Origin: Phycisphaerales bacterium UBA2266
GTDB lineage: Bacteria > Planctomycetota > Phycisphaerae > Sedimentisphaerales > Anaerobacaceae
Direction of reading: 5' to 3'
DNA length: 6,564 nucleotides
Assembly (NCBI GenBank): GCA_002347125.1
Contig: DDXG01000292.1
Coordinates: 1-6,564 of the forward strand
Shown here: positions 4,964 through 6,564 of the stretch, one piece after another
Layout of the letters: every line of letters starts with the position of its first letter
How positions within the stretch are numbered: position 1 is the first letter of the stretch
The notes under the pieces: model-generated
Seen by the model: the letters and a program-made list of their open reading frames with translations, nothing else
Databases searched by the model: none
Told to the model about the DNA's origin: nothing
Made by a program: the position numbers and the translations under genes

Positions 4964-6316
4964 ATGGCCCCCAGGAATCTGACCCGAAGACAAGTCCTGG
5001 CCACGGCCTCGGCCGGGGCGGTCGTTTCGATGTCGCGGACCATCCCCGCCTACGGCAATCTCGTCAAGAAGGCCGGCAAACCGGCCATCCTCGGCGGCCC
5101 GCCCGTCCGACAGAACAAGGGCTGGCCCGACTGGCCCCACTGGGATCAAGAGGTGGTTGACGCCGTCGTCAAGACGACCAAGAGCCGAATCTGGTGCCGA
5201 ATCCAGTCCCCCTCGGGCACGGTCCCGACCTTCGAGAAGCGATTCGCCGAGATGATGGGCACGAAGCACTGCGTCGCCACCGGTTCGGGCACGCAGGCCC
5301 TGCACACCTGCGTCGAGGCCCTCGGCATCGGCCCCGGCGACGAGGTCATCACCTCGCCCTATACCGACCCCGGCACCATCGCCGCTATCCTCTCGGCCAG
5401 AGCCCTGCCCGTGCTGGCCGACCTGGACCGCCGGTCCTACCAGCTCGACCCCGCCGACGTCCAGCGGCGAATCACCGCGAACACCAGGGCCATCATGCCG
5501 GTCCACATGATGGGCCAGCCCTGCGACATGCAGAGCATCATGCGGATCGCCAAACAGCATCGCCTGCCCGTCATCGAGGACGCCTGCCAGGCCCATCTGG
5601 CCGAGTACCAGGGCAAGGTCATCGGGACCATCGGCGATTGCGGCTGCTACAGCTTCCAATCCAGCAAGACGATTGCCTGCGGGGAAGGCGGCGGGATCAT
5701 CGGCAACGACGATGATCTGATGGACAAGTGCTACACCGTCCACAACCACGGCACCTCCCGGCGCGGCCTGACCGAGGTCATCGGGCCCAAGTACCGCATG
5801 AACGAGTTTGAGGCGGCCGTGCTTCTGGCGCAGCTTCCCGGCGTCCGGGAGCGGTTCGCCCGCCGCAACGCCAACGCCGCCTATCTGACGCAGCGTTTGA
5901 AGGACATCCCGGTCATCGTTCCACAGAAGCTGTACGAGGGAACCACGGCCGGTTCGTTCTACCTGTACGCCACGACCTACCACAAGGAGCACTTCAACGA
6001 TGCCGACCGGGCCGTGTTCCTCAAGGCCCTCGCGGCCGAGGGCGTCAGCCTCAGTCCGTACATCGCGCGGGGCCTGCACCGCGAGCCCTGGGTGGACCAT
6101 GTTCTGGAATCGCCGGTCTACAAGAAGATGTACGCCCCCGAGAGGCTGCGGCAATACCGCGAGCAACTGCCGTGCCCGATGTGCGATGCCGTCTGCGATG
6201 AGATGGCCATGCTCTGGGCCTCCGGTCCGTTGCTGGCCGCCAAGGACGACATGGACGACATCGCCGACGCCATCGAGAAGGTCTACGAGAACCGGGATTT
6301 GCTGCGTTCCCTCTGA
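4964..6316 (+). CDS. Tat-exported DegT/DnrJ/EryC1/StrS-family aminotransferase homologue
   Basis: This 450-residue protein is a fold-type I PLP enzyme of the family that transaminates keto-sugars or keto-cyclitols, usually with glutamate or glutamine as donor. It opens with a twin-arginine signal, TRRQVL (7-12), then a short hydrophobic stretch ATASAGAVVSM. The catalytic domain has the family's motifs: ATGSGTQAL (105-113, phosphate binding), GDEVITSPYT (125-134), VIEDACQAHLAEYQGK (203-218, with D206 at the position that contacts the PLP ring nitrogen) and CYSFQSSKTIACGEGGG (228-244), where K235 is the probable PLP lysine. YRMNEFEAAVLLAQL (277-291) is the usual conserved helix. The length is normal once the roughly 35-residue leader is discounted. 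A CX2CX3C cluster (C404, C407, C411) occupies a C-terminal segment where I do not expect cysteines. Most family members are cytoplasmic, so export is unusual; Tat fits because cofactor-loaded enzymes must fold before crossing. It is transcribed away from the second ceramidase-fold gene. Confidence 0.9.
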   Translation: MAPRNLTRRQVLATASAGAVVSMSRTIPAYGNLVKKAGKPAILGGPPVRQNKGWPDWPHWDQEVVDAVVKTTKSRIWCRIQSPSGTVPTFEKRFAEMMGTKHCVATGSGTQALHTCVEALGIGPGDEVITSPYTDPGTIAAILSARALPVLADLDRRSYQLDPADVQRRITANTRAIMPVHMMGQPCDMQSIMRIAKQHRLPVIEDACQAHLAEYQGKVIGTIGDCGCYSFQSSKTIACGEGGGIIGNDDDLMDKCYTVHNHGTSRRGLTEVIGPKYRMNEFEAAVLLAQLPGVRERFARRNANAAYLTQRLKDIPVIVPQKLYEGTTAGSFYLYATTYHKEHFNDADRAVFLKALAAEGVSLSPYIARGLHREPWVDHVLESPVYKKMYAPERLRQYREQLPCPMCDAVCDEMAMLWASGPLLAAKDDMDDIADAIEKVYENRDLLRSL

Positions 6317-6469
6317 CGAAGCCGGACCGGCCGGACCTGTAAGGCGCCTGGACCCCGTGAACCCTGTTCTATCTCCTTTCTCCACAAGCACTTACACTCA
6401 TGAGGCTCCTCAGAGCGATGCCTACGCCGTGTCAACGTCTGTGTCGCCTTGGGGACCGGCTCCGGTGGC

Positions 6470-6491
6470 GCCCGATAGGGCCCTTTCGGGC
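6470..6491. repeat. 22-base near-perfect palindrome
   Basis: Positions 6470-6491 read as GCCCGA-T-AGGG / CCCT-T-TCGGGC, with ten of eleven base pairs formed and a single T-T mismatch. It lies in the 210-base gap between the aminotransferase gene and the likely next start. No U-run follows, so a classical terminator is not supported; a dispersed palindrome or an operator for the following gene is possible. The rest of this gap shows nothing I can name. Confidence 0.55.
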
Positions 6492-6510
6492 ACTCCTTCC
6501 GCCAGCCTGA

Positions 6511-6517
6511 AAGAGGA
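6511..6517 (+). promoter_or_regulatory. Ribosome binding site for the gene starting at 6527
   Basis: AAGAGGA lies 9 bases before ATG 6527, which is the main support for a gene starting there. Confidence 0.45.
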
Positions 6518-6526
6518 TTTCTGAAA

Positions 6527-6564
6527 ATGTATTTGCAGGAGGCGGCTGCGGTCGATAGAATTAC
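6527..6564 (+). CDS. Start of an unidentified gene, cut by the window end
   Basis: ATG 6527 opens a frame (MYLQEAAAVDRI...) that stays open for the 12 complete codons left in the window. A purine-rich ribosome binding site precedes it at normal spacing. Too little is visible to assign a family. It follows the aminotransferase gene on the same strand after a 210-base gap, so it may have its own promoter. Confidence 0.45.
   Translation, partial: MYLQEAAAVDRI

Noticed and set aside
4937..6391. A 484-codon open frame on the minus strand opposite the aminotransferase gene
   Set aside because: Its translation is Gly/Val/Asp-rich with no recognisable motif, and the plus strand encodes a well-conserved enzyme. 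It is a mirror of GC-rich codons.
6400..6510. A 36-codon ORF between the aminotransferase gene and the next start
   Set aside because: No ribosome binding site, Arg/Pro/Leu-rich translation, and it contains the palindrome; likely chance.
6537..6542. Strong AGGAGG ribosome-binding-like sequence near the window end
   Set aside because: No ATG, GTG or TTG follows at usable distance before the window ends; it lies inside the frame opened at 6527.

Overview
The window is GC-rich bacterial DNA, densely coding on both strands. It carries five substantial genes and the probable first codons of a sixth. Organism: a Planctomycetota bacterium is most likely, perhaps of the Phycisphaerae type. This is inferred from gene content (a secreted beta-propeller, two secreted ceramidase-fold proteins, a Tat-exported DegT-type aminotransferase and a xylose-isomerase-like TIM-barrel protein), not from a marker gene. 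No rRNA, tRNA, CRISPR array or transposase is visible.

Layout: (1) 1-216 is the C-terminal end of a sugar phosphate isomerase/epimerase-like TIM barrel on the plus strand. (2) 322-1692 encodes an exported, possibly lipid-anchored beta-propeller protein of unknown function. (3) 1763-3253 encodes an exported neutral/alkaline ceramidase-fold protein. (4) 3378-4754, on the minus strand, encodes a second and diverged ceramidase-fold protein, placed tail to tail with the first. (5) 4755-4963 is a divergent intergenic region with a perfect hairpin and a possible 13-residue leader ORF. (6) 4964-6316 encodes a PLP-dependent DegT/DnrJ/EryC1/StrS-family aminotransferase homologue with a twin-arginine signal. 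(7) 6317-6526 is intergenic with a 22-base near-palindrome. (8) A likely new gene starts at 6527 and runs off the window.

How they may work together: four consecutive proteins appear to be exported (one by Tat), and both flanking enzyme types act on sugars or amino-sugars. A role in extracytoplasmic breakdown or modification of a glycoconjugate or amide-linked substrate is plausible but is inference only. Both ceramidase-fold proteins keep the zinc-ligand motifs of the family but lack the canonical nucleophilic serine in the GDxSPN-type motif, so 'ceramidase' should be read as a fold call rather than an activity call.

The most unusual non-coding signals are degenerate heptameric NNNAAAA arrays immediately downstream of three genes, always A-rich on the sense strand, and a 9-bp perfect inverted repeat lying in frame inside the signal-peptide coding region of the first ceramidase-fold gene.
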